From Nitrospiria bacterium (GTDB lineage Bacteria; Nitrospirota; Nitrospiria; DASWJH01), in NCBI GenBank assembly GCA_036397255.1, contig DASWJH010000011.1, forward strand, positions 1 through 51,322: 51,322 nucleotides of DNA, given 5' to 3'. This document shows positions 42,101 through 51,254 of the stretch, in pieces (position 1 is the first letter of the stretch; each line of letters begins with the position of its first letter). The position numbers were made by a program, and so were the translations under genes. The notes under the pieces were generated by a model, which worked only from the letters and a program-made list of their open reading frames with translations, made no database searches and was not told the DNA's origin.

Positions 42101-43519
42101 TTAACTCAAATTTTTTTCTTTTCCCCATAAATAGCCTTGAACCAAAAATCCCCCGATACGCTTGGCAACCTTTAATTCTTTTTCATTTTCGATCCCCTCT
42201 GCAATGATTCCCTCTTTGGAATAGTTGCGTAAAGCGAGCACCAGGTCTTTTAAAAAATTACCAAACTGCTCTGAAGAAGCGGCTTGAACAATGGTAGAAC
42301 GATCCATTTTGATATAGTCGGGAATGAGCCTGGCAACAAAAGGCAATGAAATAAAACCAGCACCAAAATCATCAATTGCAAACTTAAATCCCAAGGCGCG
42401 CCACCGCCTGGCGGTTTCTAAAAAACGCTCCACTTCATACAGCGCTTCCCCTTCTGAGATTTCCAGGATGACATCTATTCCATCGGGTTTTTGTACCGAT
42501 TCGAGTTGGTTGAGCATATTAAAATCTACATTGATAAACACTTTCTGTATCCCCAAGGCTTTCGCCCGTTCCAGCTGCAAATGAAAACAAAGGCATTTCA
42601 ATTGATTGAGTTGTCCCACCGCCTGATACCGCTTAAATAATTCCAGAATACTTAACTTCCCGCTGGGATCCCGGCTGAGGGCCTCATATCCGAGAATTTG
42701 ATCCGAGCGGGTATCCATGACCGGTTGGAAAATAATATCAACACTTTTCTCATTTACAGGATAAACATCCTCGCCGATGTGCACCTTGCCCCCTCCCTTT
42801 TTCGCAATATATAAGGCCCGATCCGCTAATAAAATCAATTTATCAATACTATCGCCATGCTCTGGATAAAGAGCCACTCCGATGCTGATATCCAAAGGGT
42901 GTTGAATTTTTTCGCTCAAACGAAGAACGCCTTCCCGAATCCGATCCGCGGCAAAGCATACCCCCTCCCGTGTGGTTTCCGAGAGCACAACCAACATTTC
43001 ATCCCCGCCCCACCGAAAAACCAAATCCGATCCCCGGGTGGCATCCTGAAGACCGAGGGCCACCTCCCTTAAGGCATCATCACCGACCTGGTGACCTTGG
43101 TTGTCGTTTAAATCTTTAAAATGATCAAGATCACAAAGAAGAAGGGCAACCACAGTTCGATACCGGTCCGCACGGGCCTTTTGCTCCTTCATCCGATCCT
43201 CAAAATACCTCCGGTTAAACAACCCGGTAAGCGGATCCCGCATGGCTTGCATTTCAAGCAAATTTCTCATTTTTCCGAAAGTCGCCCGGGAGTGAAAAAC
43301 ATAAACACAAAAGAGGCAAACCAATACAAACAACCCGATCAAAGCCCGGTGTGCCATAGATCCGAAAAAGTTTTCTGAGTTTTGATCCTGCCCTTGAATA
43401 AAATAAAACGCAAAAACCGTTACCGCTCCAAACACCAATAGGAGGCCGAGGGTCAGGCTCAGGAGTTGCCACTCCCGGTTTTCGATTTTTTCTAAACTTT
43501 GTTCAACTGGGGTATTCAT
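42101..43519 (-). CDS. Membrane GGDEF/EAL cyclic-di-GMP signalling protein
   Basis: This 472-aa protein has two N-terminal membrane helices (about 17-42 and 56-76), a GGDEF domain and an EAL domain. The GGDEF signature is GGDEM (171-175), with the last residue changed, preceded by an intact RxxD inhibitory site (R162-G-S-D165). The EAL domain keeps E279-A-L, the FINVDFNM, LEISEGE, IDDFGAGF, IKMDRS, AEGIEN and VQGYLWG motifs, so all expected metal and catalytic residues are visible. It is probably an active phosphodiesterase; cyclase activity is uncertain. No extracellular sensor domain of note separates the helices. A near-consensus promoter lies upstream at 43560-43587. Confidence 0.93.
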   Translation of the reverse strand: MNTPVEQSLEKIENREWQLLSLTLGLLLVFGAVTVFAFYFIQGQDQNSENFFGSMAHRALIGLFVLVCLFCVYVFHSRATFGKMRNLLEMQAMRDPLTGLFNRRYFEDRMKEQKARADRYRTVVALLLCDLDHFKDLNDNQGHQVGDDALREVALGLQDATRGSDLVFRWGGDEMLVVLSETTREGVCFAADRIREGVLRLSEKIQHPLDISIGVALYPEHGDSIDKLILLADRALYIAKKGGGKVHIGEDVYPVNEKSVDIIFQPVMDTRSDQILGYEALSRDPSGKLSILELFKRYQAVGQLNQLKCLCFHLQLERAKALGIQKVFINVDFNMLNQLESVQKPDGIDVILEISEGEALYEVERFLETARRWRALGFKFAIDDFGAGFISLPFVARLIPDYIKMDRSTIVQAASSEQFGNFLKDLVLALRNYSKEGIIAEGIENEKELKVAKRIGGFLVQGYLWGKEKNLS

Positions 43520-43559
43520 CAGTGATTCAGGACTTTTATCTAGGGGAACCCTTCTTCGA

Positions 43560-43587
43560 AGTATATCAGCAAACGGGGGATGGTCAA
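43560..43587 (-). promoter_or_regulatory. Promoter of the GGDEF/EAL gene
   Basis: On the minus strand TTGACC (43582-43587) and TATACT (43560-43565) are 16 bp apart. The predicted start is about 33 nt upstream of the ATG at 43519. This suggests the GGDEF/EAL gene is transcribed on its own as well as any readthrough from upstream. Confidence 0.65.
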
Positions 43588-43642
43588 GGGATAGGCCGCG
43601 GGTTTTTTGGAACCATCTCTAAGGGTAAATGAAATCTCTCAG

Positions 43643-44563
43643 TTAGGATTTCCAGATGTGGTAGAAAGGGTCAGGAACCTCAGGGGAATCCAAAAAGGAA
43701 GGATGTAAAATATGGGCCAAGATTTCGGCACTTTCGGCAATTCGTGGTCCGGGCCGGTTAAAATAAGCATTTCCGTCGACTAAAAAACACCGCCCTTCTC
43801 GAGTAGCCCGGAATTCCCCCAACCGATCTGATAAAGTGCTTTGGCTGAGCTCTTGTTGGGTTCGGGAAAGATCATACCCACAGGGGAGAATCACAATGAT
43901 ATCAGGATCCGCTTTCCGCACATCCTCCCAAGTCGGTTTTGAAAAAAGCTCGTTGGATTGAATCAAAACAGGTTCTCCCCCTCCCCATCTTACCAATTCC
44001 GGCATCCAACCTCCCGCAATCATCAAGGGGTCCAACCATTCTACGCAAGCCACCGTCGGCCGACTCCCAACGGGCCTTAGGCGATGAGAAATGAAGTCCA
44101 CCCGGTTTTGAATCTGGCTGACCAGGTTTTCCCCTCTATCATGTACACCTGCCATTTCAGCCACCCGTTTTATATCATTCAGAATGTCATGGAAAAAATT
44201 GGGCTGCAACGTGCAAAGGCGGGTGGTCGGAAGAGTCAAAGAACAAAGAGCGGTTTCAACCTCTTTTAGGGAAACCGCACATATTTCACACTGATCCTGG
44301 GTGATTACCAAATCCGGTTTAATTTTTTCAAGAATAGACGTCCGAATAGTATAAACGCTCATTCCATTTTGAAGAATTTTCCGAACCGATTGGTCAATGA
44401 CCTCGCTTTTCGCTTTGGTGTCAATTTGGGGTTTGGTTAAAATAGGAAGGTTTTCTACACCAGGGGGAAAATCACATTCATGGGAAACCCCCACCAACTG
44501 TTCCCGAAGGCCCAAGGCGCAGACGATTTCTGTGGCACTGGCAATCAAAGAAGCGATTCGCAT
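43643..44563 (-). CDS. BtuF-like cobalamin/metal-chelate-binding protein, no signal peptide
   Basis: This 306-aa protein has the periplasmic-binding fold of class III (BtuF/FhuD type): MRIASLIASATEIVCALGL, VGVSHECDFPP, KPDLVITQDQCEICAVS, EWLDPLMIAGGWMPELVRWGG and RPGPRIAESAEILAHILHP. These match the group annotated as cobalamin-binding ABC substrate-binding proteins. It starts directly at the fold's first strand, so it lacks a signal peptide and should be cytoplasmic unless the start is wrong. No BtuC/BtuD permease or ATPase is adjacent. The B12-binding radical SAM gene nearby is a possible but untested link. Confidence 0.82.
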   Translation of the reverse strand: MRIASLIASATEIVCALGLREQLVGVSHECDFPPGVENLPILTKPQIDTKAKSEVIDQSVRKILQNGMSVYTIRTSILEKIKPDLVITQDQCEICAVSLKEVETALCSLTLPTTRLCTLQPNFFHDILNDIKRVAEMAGVHDRGENLVSQIQNRVDFISHRLRPVGSRPTVACVEWLDPLMIAGGWMPELVRWGGGEPVLIQSNELFSKPTWEDVRKADPDIIVILPCGYDLSRTQQELSQSTLSDRLGEFRATREGRCFLVDGNAYFNRPGPRIAESAEILAHILHPSFLDSPEVPDPFYHIWKS

Positions 44564-44677
44564 TTAAAAATAATCCCAGAAGCTTTTCCTCTGTGGCCGC
44601 AGGGGGGGAGGGGGATTTTAAACCCAACTTTTCCCAGCCTTCATGAACCCTTGCCCTCAAGAAAGGGCGTCATGGAA

Positions 44678-45871
44678 TTAATGGATATCCTGAATCGGCC
44701 TAAAAATACCAAAGCAGCTGGTATACCCATGTAGGTAGGTGGATGGACCCACAGCCCCGATTTCACCATTGCAAAAGAACCCCCCCAATGGGATCGATCC
44801 CATTTTCTGCCTGAAAAGGTCACTATCATGGTTGGGATATCCGTAAAGATGTTGGCCCCGTCCTAAGCAAGAAAAAAGCAACGCCCCTTGGGAAACCCTA
44901 GGGTTATGCTCCATTAAATGGCGGGTTAACATTAAATCCAAATCTTCGGAAGAGGTTTTGGAATCACGCAAATGAAATTGCACGGTCTGCCCTTCATGTA
45001 AATCCGCCCCAACAGCCAAAACCCCATTCAGAGGTTCGAACCGAATATTCCGAATTAAAAAATCCCCTTGTTTCAGATCTTCTTTGAGAGGGTCCATAAC
45101 AATCCCCAGAAAAAGGGAATGTTGGGCCAATTCCCGATCTTGGTCATCGAGAGAGTCTAACAATTCCTTCAGAATGTTGATGGGTTTTTCCCGATCCAGG
45201 CCTAAAAGCAGGTTTTGGTCACACTGGGTAATATGCATGGGATACCCAATAGGGCGGCAACCCTGGGCCACAACGGTATCCACCATTATATTTCCCACCA
45301 AAGATAGGCCCACCAAACCGTTTCGATAAATGGCCTCATTTAAGAAAAGAGCATTTACACCCGGACGGACCGCACCGCTGGCCAAACCACCCACTTTTGA
45401 GGATTGTGGAAAAGCAAAATCCAGACCCAAAAGAAGACCCTCGGGATTAAATGAAAACGGATCTGCAAGTATGACAAAATGGGGAATTTGACCCGAAGGA
45501 ATTCCAACCCAATCCCTCCACGTCTGAGGACTAGCATCTAATGTGGGGAGTTGACCCATTCCCGCATAAAAGGGTTTTAAGGAAACATTGGGTAAGCGAG
45601 CCGCCGTCAGGCTGAGGGCCGCTTTTTGTTCAATCTCTCTCCCTCCTCCGATTATTCCTGCGGCAGAACACCCGATTAGGGTCCCGCATTGAAGCCCTTT
45701 CATCACCTGGGCTGGAATCTCTTCATAAGTTTTTTGGTAGTGTGGCGATAGAAAAACAAAAACAAGGTCAACCGGATCCGGACCCAACACTTCTTGAATT
45801 TCAGAAATGCAGTGCTTAAGGGCAAGGTCAGGAGATAACCCTTCGGCAATGCTTGTGGCCCATTTCATCAT
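44678..45871 (-). CDS. FIST-domain sensory protein
   Basis: This 397-aa cytosolic protein consists of FIST N and FIST C domains. The N half has LVFVFLSPHY and the GTLIGCSAAGIIGGGREIE motif typical of FIST_N; the C half has LLFSCLGRGQHLYGYPNHD and IPLGGFFCNGEIGAVGPSTY typical of FIST_C. FIST proteins are thought to sense small ligands, probably amino acids, usually as input modules of signalling proteins; here the domain stands alone. It precedes the BtuF-like and GGDEF/EAL genes on the same strand with gaps of about 115-125 bp. Confidence 0.88.
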   Translation of the reverse strand: MMKWATSIAEGLSPDLALKHCISEIQEVLGPDPVDLVFVFLSPHYQKTYEEIPAQVMKGLQCGTLIGCSAAGIIGGGREIEQKAALSLTAARLPNVSLKPFYAGMGQLPTLDASPQTWRDWVGIPSGQIPHFVILADPFSFNPEGLLLGLDFAFPQSSKVGGLASGAVRPGVNALFLNEAIYRNGLVGLSLVGNIMVDTVVAQGCRPIGYPMHITQCDQNLLLGLDREKPINILKELLDSLDDQDRELAQHSLFLGIVMDPLKEDLKQGDFLIRNIRFEPLNGVLAVGADLHEGQTVQFHLRDSKTSSEDLDLMLTRHLMEHNPRVSQGALLFSCLGRGQHLYGYPNHDSDLFRQKMGSIPLGGFFCNGEIGAVGPSTYLHGYTSCFGIFRPIQDIH

Positions 45872-46133
45872 TAAACGTTCACCTCAACTCACTGGAGGTT
45901 TCCATCATACCACATTCGGGGGTTATGGGTTCAAGCCAATTTCCTTCAAAAAAACTGAACGATCCGATTTATTTTTTTAAGAAATGGACAAGCAAAAATA
46001 TGTTAGATTAATAAAAAATGTCCCTTTGACACCAAGGGCAAGAGGGATTTGGTAGTGGTAGATAAGAAAAATTTATGGTAGGATGAAACGAGTTAACCAT
46101 TTCTATTCACAGGTTGTTTAAGAGGAGGATTGA

Positions 46134-47951
46134 TTGTCAAACCTGCAAACGAAATCTCAAGGAGCCGAGGGAATACGTTGGGATCTTTCCGATTTATACA
46201 ACTCCATTGAAGATCCTAAAATTGAAAAGGATTTAAAAGAAATCGATCAAGCGGCAGAATCCTTTGAGGAAACCTATCGGTCCAAAATTAAAAATAAAAA
46301 CCTTGACCCCGATACCTTACTTCGGGCCGTCCAACAACTGGAACAAATCTTTGAAAAATCCGGCAAGATACTCTCTTTTGCATCTCTGGTTTTTTCCGGC
46401 AACAATCAGGATCCCCGCAACGGAGCATTTATGCAGGCCATGCGGGAAAAATTCACCGAAATCAGAAAACACCTCATCTTTTTTGATTTGGAGTGGTTGT
46501 CCCTTTCCGATAAGAAAGTAAAAGAAATTTTGAATAAAAATCAATTGGCCCATTACCGGCATTTTCTGGAAACGGAACGCAAGTACAAACCCCATCGTCT
46601 CTCCGAACCCGAGGAAAAAATTCTGGATGAAAAATCCAATACGGGGATCAGTGCTTTTGAACGGTTATTTGAAGAAGTTATTAGCGCCGTCCAATTTCCA
46701 ATGAAAAGAAAAGGAGAAATAAAAAATCTTACGGAACAGGAGATTTTAGCTTTATTGCATGACCCGGACCGCGAGATTCGAAAAGAGGCCTCCAGCGCAC
46801 TGACCCTGGGTTTAAAAAGTAATTGCAGGATCTTAAATTTTATATTCAATGTGGTCGTAGCAGAACACGCCAGTAATGACCGGCTGCGTTCCTATTCTGG
46901 TCCCATGTCTTCCCGTCACCTCTCCAATGAAATCGAACCCAGGTCCGTAGAAACCCTGCTGAATAGGTGTGAGGAAAACTACAACCTGGTGGCCCGCTAC
47001 TATCATTTGAAACGGCGGATTTTGGGGTTGGAAAAACTATACGATTATGACCGGTACGCCCCCATGCTTCAAGAAAACAGAGCGATTTCATATAAAGAAT
47101 GTCAAGAAACGGTTCTTTCCTCTTTTGGGGATTTCTCTCCCAAAATGCGGGAGATTGCCTCCCTCTTTTTTGAAAAAAACTGGATTGATGCGGAACTGAG
47201 ACCCGGAAAACGCGGAGGGGCTTTTAGCCACGGAACCGTCCCTTCCGTCCATCCCTACATTTTAGTTAATTACACAGGCCGGCCCCGGGATGTCATGACC
47301 GTGGCACACGAGTTGGGACACGGGATTCATCAATACCTTTCAAGGGGACAAGGCTATTTTCAATCGGATACACCCCTGACCACCGCAGAAACCGCCAGCG
47401 TTTTCGGGGAAATGCTGGTGTTTCATACACTCAAAGGCAAAGAAACAGACCCCAAAGCGCGCCTGGCTTTACTGTGCGGAAAACTGGAAGATATTTTTGC
47501 CACCGTCTTTCGTCAGGTAACCATGACCCGTTTTGAACAACGCCTTCATCATGCAAGACGGGAACAGGGTGAACTGTCGGACACCCCGGTCAACGCCCTT
47601 TGGCTTGAAGCAAACCGGAATATGTTTAAAGATTCCGTAGAATTAAGGGAAGATTACGGGTGGTGGTGGCTGTACATTACTCATTTTATTCATTCTCCTT
47701 TCTATTGTTACGCTTATGCATTCGGGGAGTTGTTGGTTCTTGCCCTTTATAAATGTTACCTGAATGATGGCCAAACATTTGTTCCCAAATATCTTGATCT
47801 CCTATCGGCAGGAGGGTCAGACAAACCCGAAAACCTTTTAAAAAAGGTCGGAGTGGACATTACTGCCTTTAATTTCTGGGACGGAGGACTGGAACTGATC
47901 CGAAATTTGGTTGACGAGGCGGAAGATCTTGCAAAGGAAACCGGTTTTTAA
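46134..47951 (+). CDS. Oligoendopeptidase F family M3 metallopeptidase
   Basis: This 605-aa cytosolic peptidase cleaves short peptides. It has the helical M3 N-terminal region (IRWDLSDLYNSIEDPKIEKD, the usual PepF start) and the zinc motif H392-E-L-G-H396 in VAHELGHGIHQYLS, with TAETASVFGEMLV providing the third ligand region and FRQVTMTRFEQRLH following. The start is TTG with a strong AGAGGAGG upstream. It is monocistronic, with a non-coding spacer on each side. Confidence 0.93.
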   Translation: MSNLQTKSQGAEGIRWDLSDLYNSIEDPKIEKDLKEIDQAAESFEETYRSKIKNKNLDPDTLLRAVQQLEQIFEKSGKILSFASLVFSGNNQDPRNGAFMQAMREKFTEIRKHLIFFDLEWLSLSDKKVKEILNKNQLAHYRHFLETERKYKPHRLSEPEEKILDEKSNTGISAFERLFEEVISAVQFPMKRKGEIKNLTEQEILALLHDPDREIRKEASSALTLGLKSNCRILNFIFNVVVAEHASNDRLRSYSGPMSSRHLSNEIEPRSVETLLNRCEENYNLVARYYHLKRRILGLEKLYDYDRYAPMLQENRAISYKECQETVLSSFGDFSPKMREIASLFFEKNWIDAELRPGKRGGAFSHGTVPSVHPYILVNYTGRPRDVMTVAHELGHGIHQYLSRGQGYFQSDTPLTTAETASVFGEMLVFHTLKGKETDPKARLALLCGKLEDIFATVFRQVTMTRFEQRLHHARREQGELSDTPVNALWLEANRNMFKDSVELREDYGWWWLYITHFIHSPFYCYAYAFGELLVLALYKCYLNDGQTFVPKYLDLLSAGGSDKPENLLKKVGVDITAFNFWDGGLELIRNLVDEAEDLAKETGF

Positions 47952-48261
47952 TTTTTAAAAAGATTCCTCTGTCATATTTTCCGTAAAAAAGAAGGAAACG
48001 CTCCCAAAAGTTTGGCCGGGAACAATTATCGGCCATAGTGGCTCCCCCCGGTAGAACCGGATCATCGGTTCCCCCGGAAATAACTCCGCAACCCACTTTT
48101 CGGCCCCTCACTTTTTTAAATGAAGATGGTACGGCCCTTTTGAATAACACCAGGGGGCTTTTCAACACATATCCAAAAACCTCCACAATTAAAAAAGCAG
48201 GGAACACTTTGAATACCGGAAAACCGGCTCCCTAACCCCGCGGATCCAAGCGAAAACCTTT
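47952..48261. other. 310-bp intergenic region with two inverted repeats
   Basis: No gene is supported. Two perfect stems are present: TGGCCG (48013-48018) with CGGCCA (48030-48035), and GAACCG (48054-48059) with CGGTTC (48066-48071), the second extendable by outer CCGG pairs. Neither is followed by a T-run, so terminator function is not clear. Short open frames on both strands lack ribosome sites. Confidence 0.45.
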
Positions 48262-50289
48262 ATGGAACAGGAATTTACTTTTCTCACAGATCTAATTGTC
48301 GTTTTCTTTTTCTCAATTTTGGTGGTTACCGTCTTCCAACGGGTGAGACAACCCACCATCATCGGTTTTCTGGTGACCGGAATCCTAATCGGTCCTTACG
48401 GTTTGTCTTTAGTCGATGATGTCCGACAGGTGGAGGTTTTGGCCAATATTGGGGTCATCCTTCTTCTTTTCTCTGTAGGCATTGAAGTTTCCATTCAGCA
48501 GGTTAGCCGAATTCGAAAAATGGTATTCCTTGGAGGAGGGTTCCAAGTGGGCGTTACCATCCTGCTGGTCACCATTATTTTCTTTCTTTTAAAATTTACC
48601 TTTCAGCAAGCCCTGTTTATCGGTTTTCTGCTGAGTTTGAGCAGCACCGCCATTGTATTAAAAATCTTAATGGATCGCGGTGAACTGGACGCTCCCCATG
48701 GCCGTTTCTCCCTGGGGATACTCTTATTTCAGGATTTATGCATCGTTCCCCTTATGCTGGTCACCCCCCTCCTTTCTGACTTTACGGGGGATGGATGGAA
48801 GGCCATTCCTTGGGCCCTCGGCAAGGCAGCTTTGCTGATTGTATTGACCTTGATTGGGGCGCGCTATTTAATCCCATGGTTCTTATTTCAAATCAGTCGG
48901 ACCAAAAGCAGGGAAACCTTTGTGATCGGTGTCATTTTATTATGCTTGGGAACCGCATGGCTGACCTCCAAGGCGGGACTCTCTTTAGCCCTCGGAGCAT
49001 TTATCGCCGGTTTGGTGATTTCCGAATCGGAGTTTCGGCACCAGGTTTTGGCGGAAACCCTTCCTTTTCGCGACGGGCTGTACAGCCTATTTTTTATTTC
49101 TGTTGGCATGTTGATGGACATTACCTTTTTAATAGAAAATTGGGCCGAGGTTCTTCTTTGGATCGGGTTAATCCTCATCCTCAAAACGCTCGTGGCAGGA
49201 GCCCCCGCTTTTCTTTTCCGATATTCCCACCGGATCGCCGTTTTAATGGGCATGGCTTTGGCCCAGGTGGGAGAATTCTCTTTCGTCTTGGCAACAGTCG
49301 GTTTGGACCAGGGAATCATTTCGGCCCAAATTTTCCAGACCTTCCTTTCTGCCTCCATTGTGACCATGATCCTCACCCCGATTCTCATTCAAATGGGTCC
49401 ATGGGTAGCGGAGCAAGCCGACCGATTTGGAAGCGCCCGGGGGTGGATCCAGCCGGAAATTTCCGAAAAGTCCCCTGGAGACCAACCCCCTCCTCTCAAA
49501 GATCATGTGGTCATTGTGGGATATGGCATCAATGGAAGAAACCTGTCCCGGGTATTAAAGGTGGTCAAAATACCGTATATCATTCTCGAGCTCAACTCAG
49601 AGGTGGTGAAGGAATACCGGGAAGTGGGGGAGCCGATCTATTACGGGGATGCCGCGAGGGAAGAGGTTTTAAAATCTGTGGGACTGACAGATGCCAAGGT
49701 GGTGGTCTTTGCCATATCCGATCCGTCGTCGATTTTACAAATGGTTACCCTTTCCAGAAGATTGAACCCTCCCATTCACATAATTGTCCGGATCCGCTAT
49801 GTTTCCGAAATGGACCTTCTTTTTAAGATGGGTGCCAATGAAGTCATTCCGGAGGAATTTGAAACCTCCATCGAGATTTTTGCCCGGGTCTTGCGACGGT
49901 TCGGAATCGCCCGTCCCATTATTCAACAGCAGGTACAGGAAATTCGAAGTGAGCGGTATGAAATGTTCAGGGGTATCCCTCAATCTTTCCATGCCCTCCT
50001 TCAGATTCCAGAAATGATGGGAAAAATGGATATTGAGACGGCTCTGCTCCCCGAAGGAGCGTTTGCCAATGGGAAAACCCTGGAAGGAATTTCCCTTCGT
50101 AAAAAAGCAGGGGCTTCCGTCATTGCGGTGGTGCGTGAAGGGGTGGTCCGTTCCAATCCCAGTCCAGGATTTTTACTGAAATCGGGAGATCAATTGGTTC
50201 TTTTCGGGGAGGATGAAAGCATGGAAAAAGTGATTCACTATTTAAATTCAGGAGAGATTGATGAAATCGAAAAATCAGATACCGACTAA
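48262..50289 (+). CDS. KefB/KefC-type monovalent cation:proton antiporter with RCK domains
   Basis: This 675-aa inner-membrane transporter of the CPA2 family. About 12-13 hydrophobic segments fill residues 7-385, with VRQPTIIGFLVTGILIGPYG, the LLLFSVGIEVS motif, SLSSTAIVLKIL and ALGAFIAGLVISESEF. A TrkA-N (RCK-N) domain follows (HVVIVGYGINGRNLSRVLK, about residue 415), then a TrkA-C-like ligand domain (about 590-665). This architecture is typical of ligand-gated K+/H+ or Na+/H+ antiporters of the KefB/C or YbaL group. No KefF/KefG partner is adjacent. Its stop overlaps the stop of the convergent SUMF1 gene by four bases. Confidence 0.92.
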   Translation: MEQEFTFLTDLIVVFFFSILVVTVFQRVRQPTIIGFLVTGILIGPYGLSLVDDVRQVEVLANIGVILLLFSVGIEVSIQQVSRIRKMVFLGGGFQVGVTILLVTIIFFLLKFTFQQALFIGFLLSLSSTAIVLKILMDRGELDAPHGRFSLGILLFQDLCIVPLMLVTPLLSDFTGDGWKAIPWALGKAALLIVLTLIGARYLIPWFLFQISRTKSRETFVIGVILLCLGTAWLTSKAGLSLALGAFIAGLVISESEFRHQVLAETLPFRDGLYSLFFISVGMLMDITFLIENWAEVLLWIGLILILKTLVAGAPAFLFRYSHRIAVLMGMALAQVGEFSFVLATVGLDQGIISAQIFQTFLSASIVTMILTPILIQMGPWVAEQADRFGSARGWIQPEISEKSPGDQPPPLKDHVVIVGYGINGRNLSRVLKVVKIPYIILELNSEVVKEYREVGEPIYYGDAAREEVLKSVGLTDAKVVVFAISDPSSILQMVTLSRRLNPPIHIIVRIRYVSEMDLLFKMGANEVIPEEFETSIEIFARVLRRFGIARPIIQQQVQEIRSERYEMFRGIPQSFHALLQIPEMMGKMDIETALLPEGAFANGKTLEGISLRKKAGASVIAVVREGVVRSNPSPGFLLKSGDQLVLFGEDESMEKVIHYLNSGEIDEIEKSDTD

Positions 50290-51143
50290 CCATTCTTTGC
50301 GCAGCGGAAACCGCCATCGGGATAGGCATCTTCCGGAGGAGCATACAGGCGATAAGGGATTCGATAAAAAATTTTAAGAGCATAATGTCCCGTTCCTCCC
50401 CAACTTCCTCCTTTTAAAACCTTGTTTTTTTCACCAAAAGCTTCGCTTTGGTAAGCATTTCCAGGGTAGGGATGATACCAATCGTCCACCCACTCCCAAA
50501 CATTTCCAACCATATCATGGACACCATAGGGGCTCTTCCCCATCTCAAAGCTCCCCACCGGGGCCAGCTCTCTCGGGTCCGATTCCCCGGTATTGGCTTT
50601 GGATGGATCAAATTCATTTCCCCAAGGATAACGACGCCCGTCCGTTCCCCGGGCGGCTTTTTCCCATTCCGCTTCAGTCGGCAAACGCTTACCAGCCCAC
50701 TCACAAAACCGCTTTGCCTCATACCAACTGATATAGGTCACGGGGTAATGAGCATAAGGAAGCGGAAATTGTCCCTCCGGCCAACTCCCGGGAGGACGGG
50801 AGGCGGTGTTTTCCACAAACTGCTTATAGTGCAAATGGTTGACTTCATACTTGTCGATCCAAAAAGCGGCCACCATCACTCGGTGAAGGGGATGTTCATC
50901 CATATAGAGTGGTTTCACCGTCCCGAATTCCGAACCAATTCCTTCCTCATCTTCTTCACTGCTTCCCATTAAAAAAGGACCTGCGGGAATAAAAACCATT
51001 TCCCGTGTGGGGTCTCCTGAGGTTTTGGGATGAACCCGGGGGGAACTGGGTGATTGCACCTCTTCAGACTTTTTGGAACAAGAAAAAACAAGAGGGCCTA
51101 GTAAAGTCATACTGATTAAAAAAACGAAATAACGATTCCTCAA
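50286..51143 (-). CDS. SUMF1/formylglycine-generating-enzyme-like lipoprotein
   Basis: This 285-aa protein has a lipoprotein signal peptide (FLISMTLLGPLVFSC, lipobox LVFSC at about residues 18-22), a Ser/Pro-rich linker and a SUMF1 domain: EMVFIPAGPFLMGSSEEDEE, EVNHLHYKQFVENT, RLPTEAEWEKAARG, GNVWEWVDDWYHPYPGNAY, VLKGGSWGG and GGFRCAK. SUMF1 domains include FGE and many non-catalytic or differently active members; the paired catalytic cysteines of FGE are not evident, and no sulfatase gene is nearby. The exact role is unknown. It starts with TTG, with AAGGAG 9-10 nt upstream. Confidence 0.88.
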   Translation of the reverse strand: MRNRYFVFLISMTLLGPLVFSCSKKSEEVQSPSSPRVHPKTSGDPTREMVFIPAGPFLMGSSEEDEEGIGSEFGTVKPLYMDEHPLHRVMVAAFWIDKYEVNHLHYKQFVENTASRPPGSWPEGQFPLPYAHYPVTYISWYEAKRFCEWAGKRLPTEAEWEKAARGTDGRRYPWGNEFDPSKANTGESDPRELAPVGSFEMGKSPYGVHDMVGNVWEWVDDWYHPYPGNAYQSEAFGEKNKVLKGGSWGGTGHYALKIFYRIPYRLYAPPEDAYPDGGFRCAKNG

Positions 51144-51224
51144 AAAGCTGATCTCCTTCTTCGAAATTCAATTAAAAAAACAATGGGTCTTCGTGTAATC
51201 GAGTGGGTAAAAATTGTTAAAAAG

Positions 51225-51254
51225 TGTTTAAGGTCCATACAGGGCAAGGGTCAA
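51225..51254 (-). promoter_or_regulatory. Possible promoter of the SUMF1 lipoprotein gene
   Basis: On the minus strand TTGACC (51249-51254) and TAAACA (51225-51230) are 18 bp apart, about 80 bp upstream of the start codon. The -10 is poor, so the call is weak. Confidence 0.35.

Noticed and set aside
46026-46031. TTGACA upstream of the oligoendopeptidase gene as a -35 box
   Set aside because: No acceptable -10 sequence occurs 15-19 bp downstream.
48038-48235. Small plus-strand frame in the pepF-antiporter spacer, and an overlapping minus-strand frame at 47869-48207
   Set aside because: Neither has a Shine-Dalgarno or recognisable motif; the minus-strand one also runs into pepF.
48795-49826. 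343-codon plus-strand frame within the antiporter gene
   Set aside because: It is out of frame inside a clear KefB/C-type gene, with a biased composition rich in Gly, Arg, Pro and Phe and no known motif.
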